From positions 1 through 64,000 of the forward strand of contig JBDIWM010000001.1 of assembly GCA_039638595.1 (NCBI GenBank): 64,000 nucleotides of DNA, in the 5' to 3' direction. This document shows positions 27,564-34,839 of this stretch, piece by piece. This stretch comes from Atribacterota bacterium (GTDB taxonomy: Bacteria; Atribacterota; Atribacteria; Atribacterales; Caldatribacteriaceae). A model generated the notes under the pieces. The model did no database searches. It saw only the letters and a list, made by a program, of their open reading frames with translations, and was not told where the DNA came from. Position 1 is the first letter of the stretch. Each line of letters starts with the position of its first letter. Position numbers and translations under genes: made by a program.

Positions 27564-28571
27564 CTATAGAAAACTGAGTGTCACTTCTACCTCTTTAGTT
27601 TTCATGTCCTCTACAAACCGGTTTAGGATACCTTTCATCGTTTCAACGTCAAGTCCCAAATTTGCAAGAACCTTGGTATTAACCAGAAGAGTCAGTTTTT
27701 TGGCAAATTCCACCGGAATATCACCTGGTTTCTCGCCCTTTAAAATCCGAGCCACGATATCAGCGGTTTGCCGCCCATGGAGATAGTAGTCGAATCCCAA
27801 CCCACACAGGGCTCCTTTTTCGACCGTGGTCGGATCGGCCAGAATTAAAGGAATCTTATTATCCAAACACACCTTGGTGACCACATCCATGGCGCTAACC
27901 ACGGTATTGTCAGTAGAAACATAGATTGCATCGACTTTTCCAACCAGGGACTGCGCTGCCATAGCCACATCAGCGGTGCTTGTGACCGTTGCTTCCAGAA
28001 GCTCGAGGTCATTTTCCTGACAGGCCTCCTTGGCTAGTTCATTGGTCACCACCGAATTGACCTCACCTGAATTGTAGAGGGTCCCCACCCTTTTAGCCTT
28101 TGGGAAAAGGAATTTGATAAGGTAAATTTGTCGGTCCACCGGAGTCATATCCGAAATCCCAGTGACATTTCCCCCAGGTTTTTCCAAATCCTTCACCAGT
28201 CCAGCCGCCACCGGATCAGTCACTGCACTGAAAATAACGGGAATTTCCTTTGTGGCATTGGCTGCTGCTTGTGAAGTGGGTGTGGCAATAGAAACAATGA
28301 GGTTTACTCTTGCCGCAACAAATTTTTGTGCAATGGTGTTGGCCGTGGCTACGTCTCCCTGAGCAGACTGAGCATCATAAAAAATATTTTCGCCCTCCAC
28401 ATATCCGTAGACTTCCTTTAGGGCATCTTTAAGTCCATCTCGAACCGCATTCAGTGCTGGGTGGTCCACAATCTGCATAATACCAATCTTGACCTTTTCC
28501 GCTGTCCCACCTGGAGCAGCTATCCATAGCAACACTGACACAATAAGGAACACTATCCCAAGCCTTTTCAT
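27564..28571 (-). CDS. trpX: ABC transporter substrate-binding protein, TrpX type
   Basis: A 335-residue exported binding protein (signal sequence VFLIVSVLLWIAAPGGTA) of the ABC_sub_bind family (PF04392). Family hallmarks are VKIGIMQIVDHPALNAVRDG, VNLIVSIATPTSQAAANAT, IPVIFSAVTDPVAAGLV and FDYYLHGRQTADIV. Proteins of this family bind aromatic amino acids when found with a Trp T-box. ATG 28571 has AAGGAGG upstream and is the first gene after the T-box terminator. It heads the operon trpX-trpY-trpZ-trpB2. Confidence 0.9.
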   Translation of the reverse strand: MKRLGIVFLIVSVLLWIAAPGGTAEKVKIGIMQIVDHPALNAVRDGLKDALKEVYGYVEGENIFYDAQSAQGDVATANTIAQKFVAARVNLIVSIATPTSQAAANATKEIPVIFSAVTDPVAAGLVKDLEKPGGNVTGISDMTPVDRQIYLIKFLFPKAKRVGTLYNSGEVNSVVTNELAKEACQENDLELLEATVTSTADVAMAAQSLVGKVDAIYVSTDNTVVSAMDVVTKVCLDNKIPLILADPTTVEKGALCGLGFDYYLHGRQTADIVARILKGEKPGDIPVEFAKKLTLLVNTKVLANLGLDVETMKGILNRFVEDMKTKEVEVTLSFL

Positions 28572-28598
28572 GTTCTTCGCCTCCTTTATTGTCCGAAT

Positions 28599-28846
28599 AA
28601 AAAACCCCTCGCCCCAGGGGCGAGGGGTAAACCCGCGGTGCCACCCTTCTTGAGTTCACTACTCCACTCTTTTCCGCTATCGGGGAATCCGGTTGAGCCT
28701 ACTTGGGCTTTCGACCCACTCCTCCAAGACCCATTCATTCCCACCCACAGCACCGGGCTCCCACCTTTCCCCAGCTCTCTTGCGCCTGGTATAGGAACTA
28801 CTTATTCTCTTCCTCGGTTTCTCTGTATTTGACTTTAAAAATAACT
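28599..28846 (-). promoter_or_regulatory. T-box riboswitch, specifier UGG (tryptophan)
   Basis: Leftward leader with all parts of a T-box. The T-box sequence AGGGTGGCACCGCG is at 28634-28647. Next is a terminator of 11 G/C-rich pairs (28605-28627) followed by six U. The Stem I distal elements AGAGAGCUGGGG and GGUGGGAGCC are present, as is AGUA of the specifier loop. Opposite the AGUA strand, just above a helix CCGAGG/UCUUGG, stands UGG (28731-28733) in GAAUGGG, the expected place for the specifier codon. Uncharged tRNA-Trp should bind and prevent termination, turning on tryptophan uptake and TrpB2. This fits the downstream genes exactly. Confidence 0.92.
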
Positions 28847-28852
28847 ATAATA

Positions 28853-28880
28853 ATTATAGCGACAAACAAAAAGAAGTAAA
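28853..28880 (-). promoter_or_regulatory. Promoter of the T-box operon
   Basis: TTTACT (28875-28880) and TATAAT (28853-28858) with a 16-base spacer. The -10 lies in an A/T palindrome that also offers TATAAT rightward (28846-28851) for the divergent ogt gene, so the two promoters overlap. Confidence 0.65.
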
Positions 28881-28887
28881 GACTCCT

Positions 28888-29397
28888 GTGAATAAGAAAC
28901 TCCACTTCCGATGGATCGAAACGCCTTTTGGAACAAGTATCGTGAGCTGGCAAAACGATAAACTGGTTTCTTTCACGTTACCGAGAAAGAAACGAGAAAC
29001 CGCACTTTTGCATTTTACCCAGCAGTGCCGGTTCCTTTCAGTATTCCCCCACGAAGAAAAAAATGACCCTTTCAAACTTGAAGAACCCATCCAGAAGTAC
29101 TTCGAGGGCCAGATTGTCTCATTCTTGCCGTACCCTTTTTTGCTGGACTTCTACCCCCCCTTCACCAGAAAAGTCCTTGAAGAAACTGCACTCATTCCTT
29201 ACGGAACCACCAGAACCTACGGGGAAATTGCTCGTGCTGTCGGCACTCCCCGCGCCTGTCGTGCCGTCGGACAATCCTTGGATAAAAACCTTTTACCTCT
29301 TTTCATTCCCTGTCACAGAGTAATTGCTCAAAACTCCCTAGGGGGATTCGGAGAAGGACTCCACATGAAAGTCCTTCTCCTCTCTATCGAGCTCTAA
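28888..29397 (+). CDS. ogt: Methylated-DNA-protein-cysteine methyltransferase
   Basis: A 169-residue suicide repair protein that moves methyl groups from O6-methylguanine to its own cysteine. The active site IPCHRVI is intact. The helix-turn-helix residues TYGEIARAVG and RAVGQSLDKNLLPLFIPCHRV, and the C-terminal GGFGEG, match the family. GTG 28888 is the first in-frame start after the promoter; its ribosome site is weak. Its last 60 bases overlap the 3' end of ribU on the other strand. Confidence 0.93.
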   Translation: MNKKLHFRWIETPFGTSIVSWQNDKLVSFTLPRKKRETALLHFTQQCRFLSVFPHEEKNDPFKLEEPIQKYFEGQIVSFLPYPFLLDFYPPFTRKVLEETALIPYGTTRTYGEIARAVGTPRACRAVGQSLDKNLLPLFIPCHRVIAQNSLGGFGEGLHMKVLLLSIEL

Positions 29398-29952
29398 AAC
29401 TTCACTTCGCACTTTAGCAACTAAGGAACTTTCAAGAAAAACACTCATTCTTTTGTAGAGAAAAAACGTCATGGCTCCATTAATAGTACCTTTTAAAAGA
29501 TTAAATGGAATAATAGCTGGAAGAAGCATTCCCCATACCACACTTCTTGGTACCCCGAGGTAAATCGGTGTCACCACCAGATTGGCAAAAACCATGATCG
29601 TCGTCATTACAAGAGGCGCTACGATTAAACCCAAAACAGCTCCCTGAGCTGTCTTCTGTTTTCTATAGAGCCATCCTGCCAGAAAGACGTAACTCCCGGT
29701 AGCCAGAAAATGCATGAGAACTCCCCATGGACCGCCCTCTCCCGTAATCACCGCAAAAAGCGTGGCCACCACAGCCGTCAACATCACTCCCAACCCCGGG
29801 CCAAACTTGAAACTGGCTATAAGAATCGGCACATCTCCCGGATCATAGAGCAAAAAGGGAGCTTGGGGAATCAGTGGAAAATGGACCAAAAGACTCAAAA
29901 CCAGCGATAACCCTCCCAGCATTCCTGCATAGATAAAACGTTTCTCCTTCAT
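29338..29952 (-). CDS. ribU: Riboflavin ECF transporter substrate-specific component
   Basis: A 204-residue S component with about six membrane helices. LVHFPLIPQAPFLLYDPGDVPILIA matches the riboflavin-binding RibU family, including the DPGDVP loop. It captures riboflavin and needs the shared ECF module (EcfA, EcfA', EcfT), which is not in the window. It stands alone behind an FMN riboswitch with terminator, which confirms the substrate. ATG 29952 has AAAGGAG 12 bases upstream. The charged tail after residue 175 overlaps ogt on the other strand. Confidence 0.93.
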   Translation of the reverse strand: MKEKRFIYAGMLGGLSLVLSLLVHFPLIPQAPFLLYDPGDVPILIASFKFGPGLGVMLTAVVATLFAVITGEGGPWGVLMHFLATGSYVFLAGWLYRKQKTAQGAVLGLIVAPLVMTTIMVFANLVVTPIYLGVPRSVVWGMLLPAIIPFNLLKGTINGAMTFFLYKRMSVFLESSLVAKVRSEVLELDREEKDFHVESFSESP

Positions 29953-29987
29953 TGCACCATCATTCTCCTTTCGCTCCTCTTCAGGAC

Positions 29988-30020
29988 AAAAAGGCCCTGA
30001 AAGCTTACGCCTTCAGGGCC
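29988..30020 (-). terminator. Riboswitch terminator before ribU
   Basis: GGCCCTGAA and TTCAGGGCC form a stem followed by UUUUU. This is the expression platform of the FMN riboswitch: with FMN bound the hairpin forms and stops transcription before ribU. Confidence 0.85.
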
Positions 30021-30035
30021 TTAATAACCACTCTC

Positions 30036-30168
30036 ACTTCTTCTCCCTTCCGGACTGTACCGTCGGCTCCGGACTCTCACCGGATCAACAATCCTAAAAG
30101 ATTGCTCGCGGGCTTGGAGTTTACGCTCCTTACCGCCGGTCGGGAATTTCACCCTGCCCTGAAGAAGT
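30036..30168 (-). promoter_or_regulatory. FMN riboswitch (RFN element)
   Basis: Leftward RNA with nearly every conserved block. The closing helix is ACUUCUUC/GAAGAAGU. Then come AGGGCAGGGUGAAAUUCCCGACCGG (positions 30136-30160), GGCGGUAAGGAG, AGCCCGCGA, GAUCCGGUGAGAGUCCGGAGCCGACGG (one continuous conserved block, about 30062-30088) and AGUCCGGAAGGGAGA. It senses FMN to control ribU. Confidence 0.97.
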
Positions 30169-30187
30169 ATTATTTCAACTCACAGGA

Positions 30188-30216
30188 ATTGTAAAAGAGG
30201 GAGGAAAAATTGTCAA
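30188..30216 (-). promoter_or_regulatory. Promoter of the FMN riboswitch and ribU
   Basis: TTGACA (30211-30216) and TACAAT (30188-30193), spacer exactly 17 bases. Transcription starts near 30181, a dozen bases before the aptamer. Confidence 0.8.
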
Positions 30217-30318
30217 CAGTCAGAGAGTCAATTTCAACCCATTATCACCGCAGTTCCCTTATTTTCTAAATGGAATTCCCACACGCCCCTATTCACAGGC
30301 TGGAAAAACAAAGGCTTG

Positions 30319-30339
30319 AAAAAAGAAGGCACCCCTTCT
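30319..30339 (-). terminator. Second leftward terminator after the 30478 lipoprotein gene
   Basis: AGAAGG-GGUG-CCUUCU stem followed by UUUUU. It lies about 85 bases beyond the first terminator, so it is either a back-up or the end of an unrecognised short transcript. The remaining sequence between 30217 and 30478 shows no gene. Confidence 0.5.
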
Positions 30340-30412
30340 CTTGGTTAAGCCAGAACATCTGAGCCTCAGTTCTCCCAACTTCTAGATCGTTTCTCCTTCG
30401 TATGGCCGAGCG

Positions 30413-30437
30413 AAAATAAAAAGGCTCAACTTGAGCC
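30413..30437 (-). terminator. Terminator of the 30478 lipoprotein gene
   Basis: GGCUCAA-G-UUGAGCC stem followed by UUUUUAUUUU, 41 bases after the stop codon. Confidence 0.7.
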
Positions 30438-30477
30438 GAAATCCAAAGTCGATGACCATCAAATCAAGCCAAATTCA

Positions 30478-30897
30478 TCATTCTGGTAATAAGGTGACGT
30501 CCTCCATATCGATGAAAATCGTAGGAACACACTCTGGAACATCACAAGAAATTTCCACCACCTTCCCCAAAACCTCCAGGCGAACACAGCGGGTAAAGTG
30601 AGCCTCGTAATACCCATTGAGCATTTCCCGCAAGGTTTCAGTCCCAGTCGGGAACTCCAGTGGCACGGTGAGATTGCTTTGTCGGAGCAATACATCGCAA
30701 TCCCTGGGATACACCGCATTAGGAATTGTAGGACAGGTAAAATCAAGGCATCCAATAATTCGAACTCGTTCACCCACATGGGAAGGTAAATCAACCACGG
30801 TAACAAAGGGAACTTCTCCTTGGTGTTCGCACCCTGATGCCACCGCCGTCAATACAAGTGAAATGAATACTACAAGTATCCCGCTTGACCAGCGCAT
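30478..30897 (-). CDS. Small lipoprotein, function unknown
   Basis: A 139-residue lipoprotein. ATG 30897 was chosen because GGGGGGTGA precedes it and a lipoprotein signal follows directly (ILVVFISLVLTAVASGC). The mature part has a beta-rich look (VVDLPSHVGERVRIIGCLDF) with seven or so cysteines in pairs, suggesting disulfides. VGERVRIIGCL resembles OB-fold-like tRNA-anticodon-type domains of secreted proteins, but this is weak. A TATAAT box is at 30919-30924. No operon partner; probably a surface protein. Confidence 0.65.
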   Translation of the reverse strand: MRWSSGILVVFISLVLTAVASGCEHQGEVPFVTVVDLPSHVGERVRIIGCLDFTCPTIPNAVYPRDCDVLLRQSNLTVPLEFPTGTETLREMLNGYYEAHFTRCVRLEVLGKVVEISCDVPECVPTIFIDMEDVTLLPE

Positions 30898-30918
30898 TGT
30901 CTCACCCCCCTTTGAAAA

Positions 30919-30924
30919 ATTATA
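30919..30924 (-). promoter_or_regulatory. -10 box of the 30478 lipoprotein gene
   Basis: A perfect TATAAT lies 22 bases before the ATG. No good -35 is seen at the right distance. Confidence 0.45.
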
Positions 30925-31107
30925 ACGCAAAAGGAAAACAACTTTTACTACCAAGATGACTGACAGATTCTGAAAAAATCTTACGTAAAAAGTTTCTCCT
31001 CTTACTTTTATGTATCTTACAAAAACCCCTACAGAAGCACTGAATGACTTTGTTTCCGCCACACCTCTATGGGAATCACAGGGTCCTCCACTCTACTATG
31101 GCACAAC

Positions 31108-31212
31108 TCACCTCCTTTTACCGTCGTTAAAATTTACAGAACCTGCTTCTTGGTCTCTGCCATTTCTCCACATCGACCATTTAGAACCATCATGTTCAAG
31201 TCTTACAAACAT
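31108..31212 (-). other. Possible 34-residue frame ending in an orphan ribosome site
   Basis: In the 350-base stretch between two lipoprotein genes (30898-31248) a frame from ATG 31212 encodes 34 residues (starting MFVRLEHDGSK). It stops at TGA inside AAAGGAGGTGA, a full-consensus ribosome site. After that site a 25-residue frame (TTG 31106 to TAG 31029) follows. Neither peptide resembles anything I know. The strong ribosome site without a gene is the only solid observation. Confidence 0.25.
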
Positions 31213-31248
31213 CCTTCAACGCAAAAAATCAGCTATGAAAGTGCGTCT

Positions 31249-31668
31249 TTAGAAGTACACTCGATTGGACAGCACCCGAATCATTTGGCCACCAAGACGA
31301 CCTTCCAAAATAACCTCCATCCACCGAATATAAACCCAGAGATTGCCAATAGACACCACGTCCCTCACCGAACGGACTTCGCCAGAGTAGAATGGACGAC
31401 TATCGAAGGAAACGGTCATCTTTTCCGAGTACTCCACACAATCTCCACCCCATTCACATATTTGCGCCTTGAGTTCAACGCTTTGGGGATAAAAAGTTGA
31501 CGAAGAATAATTAGCCACCGTAAACTCAATCAGGGCTGTGTAAATGGTGCGATCCAAAACCCGAAAAGTCACCACCACTCCACTCGAACTAGAGGGGATC
31601 GTAGCTCCACAACCACTCAAAAGCAACGCTACAATTAACAACACGCTGACCAGCCAATAATTTTTCAT
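31249..31668 (-). CDS. Small lipoprotein, function unknown
   Basis: A 139-residue lipoprotein with signal LLIVALLLSGCGA. After the lipobox and a serine-rich spacer comes a single beta domain (VVVTFRVLDRTIYTALIEFTVANYSSSTFYP), which looks like an immunoglobulin-like or FxLYD-type fold with a WGGDCVEY loop. ATG 31668 has GGGGG at good distance. The upstream tandem repeat is in frame with it and would add 16 residues if an earlier ATG were used, but these would precede the signal peptide. Same length as the lipoprotein at 30478-30897, though I see no clear sequence similarity. Confidence 0.65.
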   Translation of the reverse strand: MKNYWLVSVLLIVALLLSGCGATIPSSSSGVVVTFRVLDRTIYTALIEFTVANYSSSTFYPQSVELKAQICEWGGDCVEYSEKMTVSFDSRPFYSGEVRSVRDVVSIGNLWVYIRWMEVILEGRLGGQMIRVLSNRVYF

Positions 31669-31682
31669 GCTGTTTACCCCCT

Positions 31683-31718
31683 TTTTTATGTACCCCATTA
31701 TTTTTATGTACCCCATTA
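31683..31718. repeat. Tandem 18-base duplication upstream of a lipoprotein gene
   Basis: Two exact adjacent copies of TTTTTATGTACCCCATTA. On the gene strand each copy contains ATGGGGTACATAAAAA. The right-hand copy overlaps a TATAAT (-10-like) sequence just beyond it. Confidence 0.8.
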
Positions 31719-31852
31719 TAAAAAAGAAGAGTGTCAGAAGCGGGCACCGACAGAAGAAACAAAGATTTTGAGGAAAAACTTTTCCGGCAGGAATAATGTT
31801 TTCTTGACTCCGGTTTGAAACGAAAAATAACACAAGGAAAGGAGTAAACCCT

Positions 31853-32075
31853 ATGCCTACTTACGAATACCGTTGTAGCGATTGTGGACATACCATGGAA
31901 GTGCGGGCTTCAATTGCAGAAAGGGAAAAAAGGGCTTAATCTCAATCGTCCACAATGTGGAAGCACCAATGTAAAACAGGTCTTAAGCGGATTCCTTTTG
32001 GGATGTTCCCTAAAAAACAGTAATCCCAAAAGCCATGGCGGGGGTTTTCCTGCTGTTCGTAACCCAGTGCCCTAG
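31853..32075 (+). pseudogene. Broken FmdB-type zinc ribbon protein
   Basis: FmdB-family proteins are about 70-residue putative regulators beginning MPTYEYRC with a CxxC...CxxC zinc site. Here ATG 31853 (AAGGAAAGGAG upstream) gives MPTYEYRCSDCGH and then a stop at codon 29. Dropping one A from the AAAAAA run near 31930 continues into NRPQCGSTNVKQVLSGF, the rest of the domain. One zinc cysteine is also replaced (RPQCGS instead of CPxCGS). The two lesions together argue for a pseudogene rather than programmed slippage. Confidence 0.7.
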
Positions 32076-32250
32076 AAGTCTTTAAAGAGGACTTCTGGGG
32101 CGACTTCGAATTGGGTAAGGGCATTTGTACCGTTTACAAGCCATTCAGGGGTAACCTCAGCGATGTCCTTGCGTTTTCTCCACTCAAAACCGGCTGACTC
32201 TCTCTAATAATATCAAAGCCCCCACTATGGAACCAGTACGCGTTAACGGT
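32072..32250 (-). pseudogene. Possible remnant of an unknown gene
   Basis: Leftward sequence after the PH-like gene reads VNAYWFHSGGFDII in one frame. After a one- or two-base shift it reads GFEWRKRKDIAEVTPEWLV and NALTQFEVAPEVLFKDF, then a stop at 32072. These look like coding sequence but belong to no family I know. It is directly in frame with the end of the upstream gene, separated by TAG. Confidence 0.3.
32074..32096 (+). terminator. Hairpin after the broken FmdB gene
   Basis: AGAAGTC and GACTTCT form a 7-pair stem with a 9-base loop at the stop codon. No T-run follows, so it is a weak terminator at best. Confidence 0.3.
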
Positions 32251-32601
32251 CTAATCTTGGAGCGATGTTTCGCTGTGATGAGGAATCTCCCTCCTTTTAT
32301 TCTTATCGATGAGCTGTATCAATCGATCCCTTTTCCAGACAACAAACTTGTAATCTTCACCAGACTTAGTTCGAACCAGTAACCCATTGGGAAAAATTCC
32401 CAGGGTCGTTCTTTTCTTTACCTCCATGACCTCGTCCAAGGAAATTTCCAGCACTGCACGTTGCACGTTCAAAGCGTGAGGCTCAAAAACAATACGCTGG
32501 TTTGTGATTTTCATTCTTCCACCAACAGCTTCAATACCGCGAAAGAGATTCGCCGCTACATCGGCAAGAACCTGTTCACCGGGCTTTAAAGCCAAAGCCA
32601 T
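32251..32601 (-). CDS. PH/GRAM-like domain protein
   Basis: A 116-residue soluble protein with the shape of a bacterial GRAM/PH-like domain: LKPGEQVLADVAANLFRG, then GGRMKITNQRIVFEPH (the usual turn and strand) and EVMEVKKRTTLGIFPNGLLVRTKSGEDYKFVV. Such domains bind lipids or proteins near membranes. ATG 32601 has GGAAGGTGG upstream; an in-frame start at 32634 would add an unlike N-terminus. It lies downstream of csm5, beyond a hairpin at 32644-32666, so it is probably not part of the CRISPR operon. Specific role unknown. Confidence 0.7.
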   Translation of the reverse strand: MALALKPGEQVLADVAANLFRGIEAVGGRMKITNQRIVFEPHALNVQRAVLEISLDEVMEVKKRTTLGIFPNGLLVRTKSGEDYKFVVWKRDRLIQLIDKNKRREIPHHSETSLQD

Positions 32602-32643
32602 GTACGACCACCTTCCCCTTTTTTCTGTATGCACTTGTATTTA

Positions 32644-32666
32644 GGGGTAAAGAAACCTTTTACCCC
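32644..32666 (-). terminator. Hairpin downstream of the csm operon
   Basis: GGGGTAAA and TTTACCCC form an 8-pair stem about 117 bases after the csm5 stop. The tail (UAAAUAC) is poor. Sequence between csm5 and the hairpin shows no supported gene. Confidence 0.4.
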
Positions 32667-32782
32667 AGGATGTATTCCCTCCACGGTACCAGCCACTCTT
32701 CGACCCATACCGAACTCCAAAACTAGTAATACCGAATGATGCGGCTAACAAAGAGAAATATCGAAGCACATCACTTCTTTCC

Positions 32783-33844
32783 CTATCTCGGTTTCGTGAC
32801 CACAAACCACCCCAGAGGAATTTGCTCTTGTTCTCCACCAACTACAAAACGGGTCGAGGGAAAAGAATCATTAAGGAGCACCCGCCGGTTTCCTTTAAAA
32901 AGAATCTGTAGTTGGTCACGAGAGAGGAAATAGCCCACGGAATTGAAAAAATACGTCTTACCGAAACCCAGGCGAAAGAAAACTCGATCTCGAAGTTTTG
33001 GCCTCACCTTTTGATAAAACTGGAGAAGATTCCCATAGTTTGGCAAATGCTTAAGAATTTCAATCTCTTTTTCGAGGACCGTCGCACTGTAATCGCGTAT
33101 GGTTTCAAGGATTTTCTGTTCACCATGCTGGAAAAACTCTTTCCAGAAATCGGGAAAGACAGCTCTCCGAAACTGGGAATCAATCCGAAGTGTAAAAGAG
33201 AATTCGGCTTTCGCCGGAATGGTGAGAACCAGAGCAGGAATTGGATTCGCTTTGGTAACCCTTTTTAACTCGTAAACCTTCAACCGCTCAACCGGAAAGA
33301 AACTTGAATCTGAAACTCGCACGAAACGCAGTGCATCCTGGAATATATCTTTACGATTGTTTCGAAAAATGTTTTCCCCGGTATAGGCACCTTGAAACCT
33401 TCCGCGGCCTTCAGTACCGGTAGAGAACACCTCCTCTAATTTGGCAACCCCTTTCTCCCGTAAATAGGCAAAAAGAAGGGCCGAACGAATCATCCCCTTC
33501 AGGGAACTTCCAGGAAGATAAGCACCTTGAGAGGAAACCACCGGAAAGTAGAGTTGCCGGGAACGGTCTTTGAGATTCAGGGAACACAAGGCAACCGAAA
33601 AACCAGTAACTGCCTCTAAGGGGATGTTGTAATCCCGTAAGAAAGTCCTGATATTTTGACTTTCTCGCAGAGTGGTTTGGGTAAAATCCCGCAACATCAC
33701 TTCACTGTCACGAAAAATGTCTTTCAGCTTCGCTTTGTCGACAAACCAGACCTTATCGTCTTCAATCACAAAGTCGAGTAATGGAGAAAGAGTTTCGCCA
33801 CTCCGAATACAAACCGGGGTAAAAGTTTTGACTGTTATTTCCAT
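32783..33844 (-). CDS. csm5: Type III-A CRISPR RAMP protein Csm5
   Basis: A 353-residue subunit of the Csm effector complex, located at the end of the crRNA backbone and involved in crRNA maturation. It starts with the RAMP strand MEITVKTFTPVCIRSGETLSPLLDFVIED typical of Csm5 (given as residues 1-29) and has the glycine-rich LPGSSLKGMIRSALLFAYL. The length is usual. The gene overlaps csm4 by ten bases and is the last cas gene in the operon. Assignment rests on motif order and position. Confidence 0.9.
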   Translation of the reverse strand: MEITVKTFTPVCIRSGETLSPLLDFVIEDDKVWFVDKAKLKDIFRDSEVMLRDFTQTTLRESQNIRTFLRDYNIPLEAVTGFSVALCSLNLKDRSRQLYFPVVSSQGAYLPGSSLKGMIRSALLFAYLREKGVAKLEEVFSTGTEGRGRFQGAYTGENIFRNNRKDIFQDALRFVRVSDSSFFPVERLKVYELKRVTKANPIPALVLTIPAKAEFSFTLRIDSQFRRAVFPDFWKEFFQHGEQKILETIRDYSATVLEKEIEILKHLPNYGNLLQFYQKVRPKLRDRVFFRLGFGKTYFFNSVGYFLSRDQLQILFKGNRRVLLNDSFPSTRFVVGGEQEQIPLGWFVVTKPR

Positions 33845-34839
33845 ACCATCTCCCCCTTGCCCGAAAATGCATAACCTAACGCTTTCCCATAAGATATGAT
33901 CGGCTGTTCGGCGAAAGGCGAAACGTCCATGTTTTCTCCCACAAACGGAAAACGCACCAGCGACCCTTCCGCAATTTTATAATGGGTACGTTTCTGGAAC
34001 CCTAAGGGTTCACCTCGAAAAACGAACCCTCCACGTTTCACAAGGTCGTACGCCAAAAGTGCATCAATTTCACTCCTTCTTGGTTTTGCCACAGAAAAAA
34101 GCACCATGTATTCACCATTTTGGGGAATATCCAGTGTGTCTACCTCAAACCAGTCAAAACTTCCTTTACCCTGGAAACGCTCCCCTCCCAGCCCCTCTTC
34201 AACGAAAAGACGAAGGATTGCAGTCATCTCAAACCGACAATCTCCATAGAGAAAAAAAAGAAAAGGCTGAGCACCAGGTTCAGAAACCATCCAGATATCT
34301 TCCTCAAAATACAGATTCTGAGAACGATTGTTTGTCCGATCGAGTACCACGTGTGGTTCAAGAAGTTTCGCCACCTTGATGGTTTCTCTACCAAGCCAGA
34401 TCGCTTCTTCATGGGTAATCACATACTGCGTTCCCCACAGCAAAAACGGAGAAGATACATCGGAAAAACTGACTGCAAAGGCATGAGTTTCGAAATCAAA
34501 AGTCTTAACGAGTTTTTGAAACGCATCCCAAGAAGCAAAACGAACCTTTTTTACCTTTTTACGCAGAGAAACTGGTGTCGAGAAAATCACTGATAGCGGC
34601 ACCGGAAAGAACAGGACATCTTTTCCCTCCTGGCGAATCCCGGGGAAAACCGAAGAAACCCAAAGTTCACTGAGAAATTCTGGAAGCATTTCCTCTCCAT
34701 AGAGGAGAAGGAAAGCATTTACCAGAGCCGAAAAGAGAGTATCTGAATGGGGAAAAAGGTCGCTGCGGTCAAGACTTCCCAAACCCGAGTGCCAGCGAAG
34801 AGGAAAACGCGAAAAAAGCTTGACCACCGTAAAGGTCAT
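33835..34839 (-). CDS. csm4: Type III-A CRISPR RAMP protein Csm4
   Basis: A 334-residue Cas5-group RAMP that caps the 5' tag of the crRNA and contacts Cas10. Typical features are VVKLFSRFPLRWHSGLGSL with SDTLFSALVNAFLLLYG near the start (Csm4 signature), and a glycine-rich EGLGGERFQGKGSFDW in the second half. The C-terminal AEQPIISYGKALGYAF matches the family. It overlaps csm3 by one base and csm5 by ten, showing coupled translation. Confidence 0.92.
   Translation of the reverse strand: MTFTVVKLFSRFPLRWHSGLGSLDRSDLFPHSDTLFSALVNAFLLLYGEEMLPEFLSELWVSSVFPGIRQEGKDVLFFPVPLSVIFSTPVSLRKKVKKVRFASWDAFQKLVKTFDFETHAFAVSFSDVSSPFLLWGTQYVITHEEAIWLGRETIKVAKLLEPHVVLDRTNNRSQNLYFEEDIWMVSEPGAQPFLFFLYGDCRFEMTAILRLFVEEGLGGERFQGKGSFDWFEVDTLDIPQNGEYMVLFSVAKPRRSEIDALLAYDLVKRGGFVFRGEPLGFQKRTHYKIAEGSLVRFPFVGENMDVSPFAEQPIISYGKALGYAFSGKGEMVWK

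Noticed and set aside
31925-31935. Programmed frameshifting in the FmdB gene at AAAAAAG
   Set aside because: The phase is wrong for the X XXY YYZ rule (a +1 shift would be needed), there is no helper hairpin, and a zinc cysteine is lost, so decay is simpler.
32641-32841. A 66-residue leftward frame overlapping the end of csm5
   Set aside because: It shares bases with the conserved end of csm5, has no ribosome site and ends near a hairpin. It is most likely a shadow frame.
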